Shown piece by piece: positions 8,946 through 18,237 of a stretch of DNA of 64,000 nucleotides. The position numbers were made by a program, and so were the translations under genes. The DNA is from Ruminococcus bromii (lineage in GTDB: Bacteria > Bacillota > Clostridia > Oscillospirales > Acutalibacteraceae): NCBI RefSeq assembly GCF_002834235.1, contig NZ_NNBY01000032.1, positions 62,001-126,000 of the forward strand, given 5' to 3'. Numbering within the stretch: the stretch's first letter is position 1; each line of letters begins with the position of its first letter. The notes beneath the pieces are model-generated. The model was not told the DNA's origin. It did no database searches and saw nothing but the letters and a program-made list of their open reading frames with translations.

Positions 8946-10244
8946 ATGTTCGTTAGCGAATGTCTTAATGTGAACAATAAGGGACATCTCACAATCGGTG
9001 GTTGTGATACACTCGAACTTGCCAAAGAATTTGGTACACCCTTATATGTTCTTGACGAAACAACAATCAGAAATGTGTGCAAGGCTTATGTAAAGTCCTT
9101 TGAAAAGTATTACCACGGTAATGGTATGCCGTTGTATGCAAGTAAGGCTCTTTCTTGTAAGGAACTTTGCAGAATTGCAAAGGAAGAGGGACTCGGTCTT
9201 GATGTAGTATCAGGCGGTGAGATTTATACAGCCGTACAGGCAGGCTTTCCGATGGAAAAAGTTCACTTCCACGGAAACAATAAAACTGCTGATGAAATCA
9301 GATTTGCACTTGAATCTAATGTAGGAAAGTTCGTTGTTGATAACCTTTACGAACTTGAGCTTCTCAATGAAATTTGCGGTGAAATGGGTAAGAAGGCTAA
9401 TATTTCTTTTAGAATTAAGCCCGGTGTAGACGCTCATACTCATAACTTTATCAGAACAGGTCAGATTGATTCAAAATTTGGTTTTGCTCTTGAAACAGGC
9501 GAAGCTTTTGAGGCAGTTAAAAAGGCACAGATGTACGATAATGTAAATCTTACGGAACTTCATTGCCACATCGGTTCACAGATTTTTGATATTGATCCGT
9601 TTGTCACTGCAGCTGAAATTATGCTTGACTTTATGGGTAAGATTCACGATGAGCTTGGAATCGTTATTTCAGATCTTAACCTCGGCGGTGGCTTTGGTAT
9701 TATGTACACTAAGGATGATGAACCTGTTCCTTACGAAAACTATATGGAAAAGGTTTCTGAGGCTGTTAAGGCAAAGGCTAAAGAACACGGACTTCCTGTT
9801 CCGTATATCTTTATTGAGCCGGGTCGTTCAATTGTCGGCGAAGCAGGTATTACACTTTACAAAGTTGGCGGAAAAAAGGAAATTCCTAATGTAAGAACAT
9901 ATGTATCCGTTGACGGTGGTATGACTGATAATATTAGGTATGCACTTTATCAGTCTGCTTATACCGTAGTAAATGCAGGTAAGGCTGACAAAGAGCCTGA
10001 TGAAATCGTAACGGTAGCAGGTAAGTGTTGCGAGAGCGGCGACCTCGTTCAGGAGCATACAAAGGTTGCTAAGGTTGAAGTAGGCGATACACTTGCTGTT
10101 CTTTCAACAGGTGCTTATAACTATTCTATGGCGTCAAATTACAACAGAATCCCTCGTCCTGCAATCGTAATGGTTAAAGACGGCAAGGCAAGAGTTGTTG
10201 TTAAGCGTGAAAGCTACGAGGATATAGTAAAGAACGATATCTGA
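8946..10244 (+). CDS. lysA: Diaminopimelate decarboxylase
   Basis: Decarboxylates meso-diaminopimelate to L-lysine, the last step of lysine synthesis. The fold-III PLP barrel has the Schiff-base lysine in YASKALSC near residue 60 and HCHIGSQ near residue 200. GGGFGIMY and EPGRSIV bind the phosphate, and CCESGDL is the catalytic cysteine block. An ATG 9 nt earlier is in frame, but only one base separates it from GGAGG. The chosen ATG is spaced normally, and its product begins MFVSE, close to the MF start seen in other LysA proteins. Confidence 0.96.
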   Translation: MFVSECLNVNNKGHLTIGGCDTLELAKEFGTPLYVLDETTIRNVCKAYVKSFEKYYHGNGMPLYASKALSCKELCRIAKEEGLGLDVVSGGEIYTAVQAGFPMEKVHFHGNNKTADEIRFALESNVGKFVVDNLYELELLNEICGEMGKKANISFRIKPGVDAHTHNFIRTGQIDSKFGFALETGEAFEAVKKAQMYDNVNLTELHCHIGSQIFDIDPFVTAAEIMLDFMGKIHDELGIVISDLNLGGGFGIMYTKDDEPVPYENYMEKVSEAVKAKAKEHGLPVPYIFIEPGRSIVGEAGITLYKVGGKKEIPNVRTYVSVDGGMTDNIRYALYQSAYTVVNAGKADKEPDEIVTVAGKCCESGDLVQEHTKVAKVEVGDTLAVLSTGAYNYSMASNYNRIPRPAIVMVKDGKARVVVKRESYEDIVKNDI

Positions 10245-10267
10245 TAATCGAATTTTAATTATTGTGC

Positions 10268-10299
10268 AACACCGAGCCGTTGAATTGTGTTCGGTGTTG
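10268..10299 (+). terminator. Hairpin after lysA, weak terminator
   Basis: CAACACCGA pairs with TCGGTGTTG across a 14-base loop. The sequence after it is TGTTGTG rather than a clean T run, so termination is uncertain. Confidence 0.45.
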
Positions 10300-10338
10300 T
10301 GTTGTGTAGATTAGCGCATAGATTCGGAGTTGAGTATT

Positions 10339-11031
10339 GTGTTTAGGATAAGAAGTTTTTTTAAGGAACTTGAGCCGACACGACAGATGTCTGAGGCATT
10401 TAGGAATTGCATATTTCTTGCGTTATCAGGCGGATTTCAGGATGCATATACATATTTTACCCGTGACGGAGTATTTGCAAATGCACAGACGGGTAACGTC
10501 GTGCTTATGAGTACAAATTTTATGACAGGAAAGTGGGGAGAGGGGCTTAAATATCTTTTTCCTATTCTTGCATTTGCGTTAGGTGTCCTTGTAGCTGATT
10601 TGATACAGAAAAAATTCAAGTATTTCAAAAAGATACATTGGAGACAGGGAATACTCTTGTTTGAAATTATCATATTATTTGCGGTTGGATTCATGCCGAA
10701 GAGTATGGATACCGTTGCGGCGGTAATTGTATCGTTTTCCTGTGCAATGCAGGTTCAGACTTTCAGAAAAGTCAGAGGATATTCCTATGCCAGTACAATG
10801 TGCATAGGTAATTTGAGAAGCGGTACGGCTGCTCTGTCAGGTTTTATTCACGAAAGAAAGCCCGAACAGCTCAGACAGGCAATGTATTATTTTGGTGTTA
10901 TATTTTTCTTTGCAGTCGGAGCAGGTCTGGGAGGAAATCTTTCGTTATCGTTTGGAACGCATATAATATGGGTTTCATGCGGATTGCTTCTTGTAAGTTT
11001 CCTGATGATGTTTAAAGAAAAAATTCAATAA
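10339..11031 (+). CDS. DUF1275 (YoaK-type) integral membrane protein
   Basis: A 230-residue membrane protein of the DUF1275 family. It has the family opening GGFQDAYTYF, then the conserved ANAQTGNVVLM block near residue 50 and GNLRSGT near residue 155. About six hydrophobic segments are visible. The family is widespread and its transport role, if any, is unknown. I place the start at a GTG that has CGGAG 9 nt upstream; the in-frame TTG nine bases earlier abuts the ribosome site. A strong terminator follows. Confidence 0.82.
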   Translation: MFRIRSFFKELEPTRQMSEAFRNCIFLALSGGFQDAYTYFTRDGVFANAQTGNVVLMSTNFMTGKWGEGLKYLFPILAFALGVLVADLIQKKFKYFKKIHWRQGILLFEIIILFAVGFMPKSMDTVAAVIVSFSCAMQVQTFRKVRGYSYASTMCIGNLRSGTAALSGFIHERKPEQLRQAMYYFGVIFFFAVGAGLGGNLSLSFGTHIIWVSCGLLLVSFLMMFKEKIQ

Positions 11032-11050
11032 TCCGGCAATTTTATATAAC

Positions 11051-11099
11051 AATAAAGCCGTCGTCAATACTCGGATTTGGTATTGACGACGGCTTTATT
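11051..11099. terminator. Strong bidirectional terminator
   Basis: A 20-bp perfect stem, AATAAAGCCGTCGTCAATAC at 11051-11070 and its complement at 11080-11099, with a 9-base loop. A-rich and T-rich flanks let it work for the DUF1275 gene and for the convergent Xre gene, whose stop codon lies inside the stem. Confidence 0.9.
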
Positions 11100-11304
11100 T
11101 TACAAATTTTTCTATTCCGAGAATATAATCACTTGAAGTTTTATAAAGACAACAAAGTGTTATCAGATGTCTGATAGGCAGTTCTCGTTTTCCGTTTTCG
11201 TATTTGCTGTATTGTTCCTGTCTTGTGTGAAGTATAAATGCAATTTGCCCTTGAGTGTATCCGTTTTTGACTCTTAATTCTTTTAATCTTTTGCAGTAGT
11301 CCAT
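11095..11304 (-). CDS. Small Xre-family HTH regulator
   Basis: A 69-residue single-domain DNA-binding protein. LKELRVKNGYTQGQIAFIL followed by QEQYSKYENGKREL is the helix-turn-helix of the Cro/C1 type, and DYILGIEK is the usual end. I start it at the ATG with AAAGGTG 7 nt upstream; the longer open frame has no ribosome site. It points away from gdhA. A TTGCAA-17-TAAAAT promoter lies upstream, and the leader contains the near-symmetric sequence AATATTACAAATAGTATT, which could be its own operator. The target is unknown. Confidence 0.8.
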   Translation of the reverse strand: MDYCKRLKELRVKNGYTQGQIAFILHTRQEQYSKYENGKRELPIRHLITLCCLYKTSSDYILGIEKFVK

Positions 11305-11347
11305 ATAAATCACCTTTAAAAATATTACAAATAGTATTACTGATTGA

Positions 11348-11376
11348 ATTTTATCATAAAATATGTCTGTTTGCAA
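11348..11376 (-). promoter_or_regulatory. Promoter for the small Xre gene
   Basis: Read on the minus strand: TTGCAA (11376-11371), a 17-nt spacer and TAAAAT (11353-11348). Confidence 0.65.
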
Positions 11377-11403
11377 CTAAAATTTAATTGTTAAATCAAA
11401 TAT

Positions 11404-11420
11404 GAATTATACAAAATATT
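11404..11420 (+). repeat. 17-nt direct repeat, copy 1 (upstream of gdhA)
   Basis: GAATTATACAAAATATT occurs here and again, identically, at 13180-13196 after gdhA. The surrounding 11377-11595 stretch is AT-rich and holds no gene I can recognise. Confidence 0.6.
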
Positions 11421-11595
11421 GTAATGCAAATGTAATTCTTGGATTCATAAATACATTTTCACAAAATTCAGCTCGTAAAATGTACGAAAATGCAACTAAA
11501 CTTGGGAGATTTGTAAAATTAATTGCAGAAAAGGAATGAAATCGGCTGTTTTTTCAATAATTTTAAAAAAATTTGCAAGAAACTCACAAAAGATA

Positions 11596-11624
11596 TTGCA
11601 AAATCGTTGAAAGTATAGTATTAT
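11596..11624 (+). promoter_or_regulatory. Promoter for gdhA
   Basis: TTGCAA at 11596-11601, a 17-nt spacer and TATTAT at 11619-11624. The predicted leader is about 85 nt long and contains short complementary arms (GTGCT / AGCA-type) but no riboswitch I recognise. Confidence 0.65.
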
Positions 11625-11641
11625 TAATATGTTGATTGTAG

Positions 11642-13048
<1,407 letters not shown>

Positions 13049-13075
13049 TTTAAAAGTTAAATTCCTTTAAAATTT

Positions 13076-13111
13076 ACAGCCGTACAGATTCGTTTGAGTC
13101 TGTACGGCTGT
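13076..13111 (+). terminator. gdhA terminator
   Basis: ACAGCCGTACAGA pairs with TCTGTACGGCTGT over a 10-base loop, followed by a T-rich but interrupted run (TGTAATTT). Confidence 0.75.
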
Positions 13112-13179
13112 TGTAATTTAAATGCTGTAAATTAGCATTAGTAATATGTTTTAGATTTATCTTGTTTTACCTGTTCCCC

Positions 13180-13210
13180 GAATTATACAAAATATTCATT
13201 TTGTATAATT
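13180..13210. repeat. Palindrome containing copy 2 of the gdhA-flanking repeat
   Basis: AATTATACAAAAT and its complement ATTTTGTATAATT flank a 4-base centre. The left part, with the preceding G, is the same 17-mer found at 11404-11420. It lies between the gdhA terminator and the recombinase gene, about 125 nt before the latter, so it may be an operator. The rest of 13112-13335 holds only AT-rich leader, including a TATAAT near 13245. Confidence 0.6.
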
Positions 13211-13335
13211 TTCGTAATTGGAATATATACCGCCCTTTTTTGTGTTATAATAGCTTTATAATCCTTTTAATACAGATTTTAGTTCAACTTCTTTGAGTTA
13301 TTCTTTATAAGAAATAAATTTACGGTGGTGTGTTT

Positions 13336-14319
13336 ATGGCAGTTGATTTTCGTGATGAAGCTCCTGCAATTTTGAAGGACTATTTAATTTACAAGCAGAC
13401 AATCAAAAATATGTCGAAGAAAACCGTTGACGAATATTTTATTGATCTCAGAACTTTTTTTAGATTTTTAAAAGTAATGCGTGGTCTTGTGCCTGACGGT
13501 ACTGAGTTTGATGAAATTAAAATTGACGATGTTGACCTTGATTTAATTAAAACCGTTAATCTTGAACTTGCATATGATTATATGAATTTTCTTTATCGTG
13601 ACCGCAACAATAAGAGTGCGTCCCGTGCAAGAAAATGTTCCAGTCTGAAAGGCTTTTTTAAGTACATAACAAATAATAAACATTTGCTTGATACAAATCC
13701 TGTGGAACAGCTTGAATCGCCAAAAAATAAAAAAGCTTTGCCAAAGTATCTTACTCTTGAACAAAGCATTGAGCTTCTTAATGCTGTTGACGGAAATAAC
13801 AAACAGCGTGATTATTGTATTTTGACTCTCTTCCTCAATTGCGGACTCCGTGTGTCTGAAATGGCAGGTCTTAACTATAATGATATTCATAGTGACGGTA
13901 CAATGCGTGTTGTCGGTAAAGGCAATAAAGAACGCATTGTTTATCTAAACTCTGCTTGCATTGACGCTTATAATGAGTATATGAAGGTGCGTCCGATTGA
14001 TGAAGTTAAGGATAAAAAAGCGTTGTTTATTAGCCGTAATCACCGCAGAATGTCTGTGAAAACAATTCAGGCTATGGTATATAAATATCTTGAGAAAATC
14101 GGACTTGATTCTCAGGGATATTCCTGTCATAAGCTTAGGCATACCGCCGCCACGCTTATGTATCAGCAAGGCGGAGTTGATGTCAGAGTGCTTAAAGAGG
14201 TTCTCGGACACGAAAACCTCGGTACGACTGAGATTTATACGCACCTGAGTTCGGAACAAATGAAAAATGCCGCTGACTCAAATCCGCTTGCAAAAATAAA
14301 ACCTAAGAAAAAAGTTTAA
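13336..14319 (+). CDS. Tyrosine recombinase, XerC/XerD type
   Basis: A 327-residue site-specific recombinase with all the expected active-site residues. The first arginine is in NCGLRVSEMAGL near residue 180 and the lysine in VGKGNKERIVYL. H-x-x-R is in HKLRHTAATL, the next histidine in LGHENLGTTE, and the tyrosine nucleophile in IYTHLS near residue 303. A SAM-like core-binding domain fills the N-terminal half. Length and composition fit a housekeeping Xer protein better than a phage integrase. The ATG has GGTGGTG upstream; a GTG two codons earlier is an alternative. Its stop overlaps the convergent gene by four bases. Confidence 0.88.
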   Translation: MAVDFRDEAPAILKDYLIYKQTIKNMSKKTVDEYFIDLRTFFRFLKVMRGLVPDGTEFDEIKIDDVDLDLIKTVNLELAYDYMNFLYRDRNNKSASRARKCSSLKGFFKYITNNKHLLDTNPVEQLESPKNKKALPKYLTLEQSIELLNAVDGNNKQRDYCILTLFLNCGLRVSEMAGLNYNDIHSDGTMRVVGKGNKERIVYLNSACIDAYNEYMKVRPIDEVKDKKALFISRNHRRMSVKTIQAMVYKYLEKIGLDSQGYSCHKLRHTAATLMYQQGGVDVRVLKEVLGHENLGTTEIYTHLSSEQMKNAADSNPLAKIKPKKKV

Positions 14320-15011
14320 AGAATTTTTACTATGCCACCCACATCTGTGAGTGGCATATTTTTGCATAATATTTTAATTTCAATTTTATTTTTAGAACAT
14401 AATTCTTTGATAGAAGAATAGCATGGATGCATTTCAGCGTTTCCGAAAAACACTACGGTATTATCAGAGATTTTTCCGCTTGCACCGCCTATAAATCCAT
14501 AATCATATCCTTCAAGTTTTATATCACCCGAGGATATTAATAACACCTCTGCCCCATCTTTTTCAAGGGCATTTTTTATGGATATATCAGCTGTTACGGC
14601 AGTGCGATTATTGAGTATTAGAGTTGAGCATCTTGCGTATCCTTGGTTTATGTTTACGATTTCAATATCGTTTTTTACACAATATTTGTAAAGAGTCGGA
14701 TCTATTGCAGATACTTTACCATAAAGCTTATTATTAAAGAAAAGAAAATTCAGCAATATATTTTCGGGATACTTCTTCCCTGCTTTATTTTTACATATAA
14801 TCAAATTTTCTTTATATGGTAAAGTTTTTAGCTTTTCGCACTCTTGAAGTACAAAAACAGTATTATTTATCGTCAAAATCTGCATATCGGCATGAGCTTG
14901 TTCAGGTTGCGGAAATGCTTTGACAGTGTCCGAAAATATAACATTATGCCCCATTTTTGAAAGCTCATCGGCAAAACATGGGTATTTGTTTGATATTACA
15001 AAACTGCTCAT
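14316..15011 (-). CDS. DUF6873 protein, guanidine-modifying-enzyme-like fold
   Basis: A 231-residue soluble protein. Features I associate with this clostridial family are the GGASGKISD loop near residue 178, FFGNAEMHPCY near residue 190 and the ending PLTDVGG. The family is thought to have the amidinotransferase (GME) fold, and the H-P-C element would then sit near the usual active-site region. No substrate is known. It overlaps radA by four bases (ATGA) and is third in the cwlD-radA operon. The family assignment is from memory and moderately sure; the function is not known. Confidence 0.65.
   Translation of the reverse strand: MSSFVISNKYPCFADELSKMGHNVIFSDTVKAFPQPEQAHADMQILTINNTVFVLQECEKLKTLPYKENLIICKNKAGKKYPENILLNFLFFNNKLYGKVSAIDPTLYKYCVKNDIEIVNINQGYARCSTLILNNRTAVTADISIKNALEKDGAEVLLISSGDIKLEGYDYGFIGGASGKISDNTVVFFGNAEMHPCYSSIKELCSKNKIEIKILCKNMPLTDVGGIVKIL
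14331..14363 (+). terminator. Terminator of the recombinase gene, inside the opposite coding sequence
   Basis: TATGCCAC at 14331-14338 and GTGGCATA at 14351-14358 form a stem followed by TTTTT on the plus strand. The same bases encode residues near the C terminus of the DUF6873 protein on the minus strand. Confidence 0.7.
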
Positions 15012-16375
15012 TGACCTACCGCTTCAAATGCCTGACGAATGTTTTTTACTCCGATCAATTCAGCATCATCACATGAAACACCTTTTAGATTATGATACGG
15101 CAGAATGATTTTTGTAAAGCCGAGTCTTACCGCTTCGTTAATTCTCATCTGAGCGTTTGATACAGCACGAATTTCGCCTGCAAGACCGATTTCACCGAAT
15201 ACAACAGCGTTTTCGTCAATCGGAGTATCTTTCAGACTGCTTATAAGAGCCATGGCAATTGAAAGGTCAATCGCAGGTTCGTCAACTCGCAATCCGCCTA
15301 CGATATTTATGTAGGTATCGCAGTTTGAAAAATAGTATCCTGCTCTTTTTTCAAGAACGGCAAGTACCATTGACAGTCTGTTATAGTCATATCCTGTAAC
15401 CATTCTGCGAGCGTTGCCGTATCCGCTTTGTGTGGCAAGTCCCTGTGTTTCGGCAAGAATTGGTCTTGATCCTTCAATTGTACAGGTGACGCAAGTTCCC
15501 GAAACATTTTTCGGACGCCCTGAAAGCAACATAACAGACGGATTTGCAACTTCGTTAAGCCCTTTATCAGTCATTTCAAAAACGCCGATTTCATTTGTTG
15601 AGCCGTACCTGTTTTTTACGGCACGAAGAATACGGCAGCTCATCTGTTTGTCACCTTCAAAATGCAGTACGGTGTCAACAATATGTTCAAGTACCTTTGG
15701 ACCTGCAATTGAACCCTCTTTATTGACATGACCTACGATAAACATAGGAATATCAAGTCCTTTTGCGGTTCTCATCAGCATATTGGCAGATTCTCGTACC
15801 TGTGTAATGCTGCCGGGGGACGAGCTTAATTCTGAAAGATTCATCGTCTGAATTGAGTCAATCATAACAAGGTCTGGCTTGAGATTCTTTATCTGTTCGC
15901 AAATAACCTCAACATCGGTTTCAGTCATTACATACAGATTCGGCGAAGTTACACCCAGCCTTATTGCTCGGAGCTTGAGCTGTCTTTTTGACTCCTCTCC
16001 CGATATGTAGAGAATTTTCAGAGTATCGCCGAGGTACTGACAAATCTGCATAAGAACGGTCGATTTGCCTATGCCCGGATCACCGCCCAGAAGTATAAGA
16101 CTGCCCTTTACAATTCCTCCGCCGAGTACACGGTTGAGTTCTCCGCAGCCTGTGTCATATCTGTGCTCATCTTCGGTTGAAATATCCGATATGGCGTATG
16201 GTTTTGAGTAGGTCGCAAAAGAGCGTGTTTTTGCAGTTGCTGACTGTTTTGATGTATCTTTAATTTCTTCGTTCATTGTGTTCCATTCGCCGCATGACGG
16301 GCATTTTCCGTACCATTTGGGCGATTCGTATCCACATTCCGAACATATGTAAACACTTTTGATTTTTGAAGCCAT
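15008..16375 (-). CDS. radA: DNA repair protein RadA/Sms
   Basis: A 455-residue RecA-like helicase used in branch migration during recombination and repair. The N-terminal zinc finger is CSECGYESPKWYGKCPSCGEW. Walker A is GGDPGIGKST near residue 98 and the RadA-specific motif reads KNRYGSTNEIG (the usual form is KNRFG). The C-terminal Lon-protease-like domain includes GGLRVDEPAIDLSIAMAL. The variant Y in the KNRFG motif is conservative. It lies between cwlD, 18 nt upstream, and DUF6873, which it overlaps. Confidence 0.96.
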   Translation of the reverse strand: MASKIKSVYICSECGYESPKWYGKCPSCGEWNTMNEEIKDTSKQSATAKTRSFATYSKPYAISDISTEDEHRYDTGCGELNRVLGGGIVKGSLILLGGDPGIGKSTVLMQICQYLGDTLKILYISGEESKRQLKLRAIRLGVTSPNLYVMTETDVEVICEQIKNLKPDLVMIDSIQTMNLSELSSSPGSITQVRESANMLMRTAKGLDIPMFIVGHVNKEGSIAGPKVLEHIVDTVLHFEGDKQMSCRILRAVKNRYGSTNEIGVFEMTDKGLNEVANPSVMLLSGRPKNVSGTCVTCTIEGSRPILAETQGLATQSGYGNARRMVTGYDYNRLSMVLAVLEKRAGYYFSNCDTYINIVGGLRVDEPAIDLSIAMALISSLKDTPIDENAVVFGEIGLAGEIRAVSNAQMRINEAVRLGFTKIILPYHNLKGVSCDDAELIGVKNIRQAFEAVGQ

Positions 16376-16393
16376 TTATTTCACTTCCTGTAT

Positions 16394-17104
16394 TTATTGA
16401 TGAGTATAATCTAAAAATCCTGTTATGATTGCAGTTGCCATTTCTTTTTGATATTCGTCACTTTGCAGCTTAGCAAGTTCATCCGGATTTGAAATAAATC
16501 CGCATTCCACAATAACGGACGGGTTTTCAGCCTTTTTTAAAAGATAGATTGAGCCGTCTGCTTTTTTGCATTGCCGTTCGTTATCAGGCTGTAAGGATTT
16601 TTTTACGGAATTTCTAATGCATTCCGCAAGATTTTGACTTTGACTGTTATTCGGGGAATAAAAAATTTGGGTTCCGTAGTATTTGCTTTGAGAAAATTTG
16701 TTTTGATGAATACTGATTACAATATTTTTTTTGTCTGAATTGAAAATTTCGAGCCGTTTTTTTAAATCGGCAACTTTCCTTGAATGAACCGAATCTTCTC
16801 CGTTATCAAGAGATACATCATCTGTTCTTGTTTGAACAACCTTATATCCGAAAATTTTTAATAAATCAGCCGAATTATTTGCTATAGAAAGATTGATGTC
16901 CTTTTCAAGCACACCGCTTTCGCTTACCGCTCCCCCGTCTTCGCCGCCGTGACCTGCGTCAATTACAATTATCGGCTCTGTTTTGTTTTCGGTTATAACA
17001 GATTTTGTCGGATTAAGTCTGAAAAAAACAGATACCATAATAATGCAGAATATCGCAAACAGTATAAAGCAGAGAGCATAAAATGTCGGGATTTTTTTAT
17101 TCAT
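16394..17104 (-). CDS. cwlD: N-acetylmuramoyl-L-alanine amidase, CwlD type
   Basis: A zinc amidase of the Amidase_3 family that cuts the lactyl-peptide bond of peptidoglycan; in spore formers CwlD makes muramic-delta-lactam in the cortex. The 236 residues begin with one transmembrane segment (about 8-27). VIDAGHGGEDGG gives the first zinc histidine, LEKDINL the glutamate, ISIHQN the second histidine and IVECGFISN the catalytic glutamate. The single-domain, membrane-anchored layout and a spore-former context favour CwlD, but a vegetative amidase cannot be excluded. GAGGTG precedes the ATG. Confidence 0.85.
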   Translation of the reverse strand: MNKKIPTFYALCFILFAIFCIIMVSVFFRLNPTKSVITENKTEPIIVIDAGHGGEDGGAVSESGVLEKDINLSIANNSADLLKIFGYKVVQTRTDDVSLDNGEDSVHSRKVADLKKRLEIFNSDKKNIVISIHQNKFSQSKYYGTQIFYSPNNSQSQNLAECIRNSVKKSLQPDNERQCKKADGSIYLLKKAENPSVIVECGFISNPDELAKLQSDEYQKEMATAIITGFLDYTHQ

Positions 17105-17158
17105 ACAAACACCTCTGCATAAAAATATGCCGAGTGTGAGATTATATATTACTTATTC

Positions 17159-17187
17159 AGTATATACTACAAAACTTTTTCTGACAA
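17159..17187 (-). promoter_or_regulatory. Promoter for cwlD-radA-DUF6873
   Basis: Minus strand: TTGTCA (17187-17182), a 17-nt spacer and TATACT (17164-17159). This is a sigma-A-like form; a sporulation sigma promoter was not obvious. Confidence 0.55.
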
Positions 17188-17223
17188 GATTTTTCTTTTG
17201 GATTTTTGCATATGACAAAGATG

Positions 17224-17252
17224 TTGTAATAAAATTTGTTTGGTGGTATAAT
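17224..17252 (+). promoter_or_regulatory. Promoter for map
   Basis: TTGTAA at 17224-17229, a 17-nt spacer and TATAAT at 17247-17252, divergent from the cwlD promoter. Confidence 0.65.
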
Positions 17253-17295
17253 TATCAAGGATTATGAATTGGAAAAATGAAAGGAAGTTAGTACA

Positions 17296-18168
17296 ATGGA
17301 AAAACCTGGCAGAAATGATCCTTGCTGGTGTGGCAGCGGAAAAAAGTATAAAAAATGTCATATAGATTTTGATGAAAAAATTGAGGAATTTGAGGGTGCG
17401 GGTCACATTGTTCCATCCCATGAAATCTTGAAAAATGCTGAGCAGATTGAAAAAATCAAGGAGAGCGCAAAGATTAATATTGCAGTTCTTGATTATGTTG
17501 CAGAGCATATTAAGGCAGGTATCAGCACGGCTGAAATTGATAAGTGGGTGTATGATATCACAACCAAAATGGGCGGTGTTCCGGCTCCCCTTAATTTTGA
17601 GGGATTTCCCAAGAGCGTATGTACTTCAATAAACAACGAAGTTTGTCACGGTATTCCGTCGGAAGATGTAATAATCAAAGACGGCGATATAATCAATGTT
17701 GATGTTTCAACTAATTTGAACGGATATTTCTCCGATTCTTCAAGAATGTTTTGTATCGGTAATGTAAGCGAGGAAAACAGAAAGCTTGTTGAAGAAACAA
17801 AAAATGCAGTTTATGAGGGACTCAAGCAGGTTAAGCCTTGGGGCTTTCTCGGAGATATGGGTCAGGCTGTCAATGATTATGTAAAGAGTAAAGGTTACTC
17901 TGTTGTTCGTGAAGTAGGAGGTCATGGAATCGGTCTTGAATTCCACGAAGATCCATGGGTAAGTTACATTTCTAAAAAAGGCACGGAAATGCTTATGGTA
18001 CCCGGTATGATTTTTACCATTGAACCTATGGTGAACGCAGGAAAACCTGATATTTTCGTTGATGAGGATAACGGCTGGACTATCTATACAGAAGATAACT
18101 CAATGTCTGCTCAGTGGGAAATTCAGGTTCTTGTAACTGAGGACGGCTACGAAATTATTGCATACTAA
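17296..18168 (+). CDS. map: Methionine aminopeptidase with N-terminal SEC-C zinc motif
   Basis: Removes the initiator methionine from new proteins. The first 25 residues are a SEC-C zinc-binding motif (GRNDPCWCGSGKKYKKCH), an extension seen in one subgroup of type I enzymes and probably used for ribosome or protein contact. The catalytic domain shows all five metal ligands: D in INVDVS, D in YFSDSS, H in GGHGIG, E in TIEPM and E in QWEIQ. VCHGIP supplies the substrate-side histidine. The 290-residue length fits SEC-C plus a type Ia core. GAAAGGAAG precedes the ATG. Confidence 0.95.
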   Translation: MEKPGRNDPCWCGSGKKYKKCHIDFDEKIEEFEGAGHIVPSHEILKNAEQIEKIKESAKINIAVLDYVAEHIKAGISTAEIDKWVYDITTKMGGVPAPLNFEGFPKSVCTSINNEVCHGIPSEDVIIKDGDIINVDVSTNLNGYFSDSSRMFCIGNVSEENRKLVEETKNAVYEGLKQVKPWGFLGDMGQAVNDYVKSKGYSVVREVGGHGIGLEFHEDPWVSYISKKGTEMLMVPGMIFTIEPMVNAGKPDIFVDEDNGWTIYTEDNSMSAQWEIQVLVTEDGYEIIAY

Positions 18169-18180
18169 GTAAAAACAAAA

Positions 18181-18222
18181 GGCATTTGCTTTGAGAACCC
18201 TCATTGCAAATGCCTTATTTTT
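18181..18222 (+). terminator. map terminator
   Basis: GGCATTTGC at 18181-18189 pairs with GCAAATGCC at 18206-18214, followed by TTATTTTT. The convergent PurF-like gene ends just beyond, and the hairpin may serve both. Confidence 0.85.
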
Positions 18223-18237
18223 ATAAATAAAATTTAA

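Noticed and set aside
13336..14319. The Xer-type recombinase as a phage or element integrase
   Set aside because: No other mobile genes flank it, composition matches the core genes and length fits XerC/XerD. A dif site was not recognised, so its exact role stays open.
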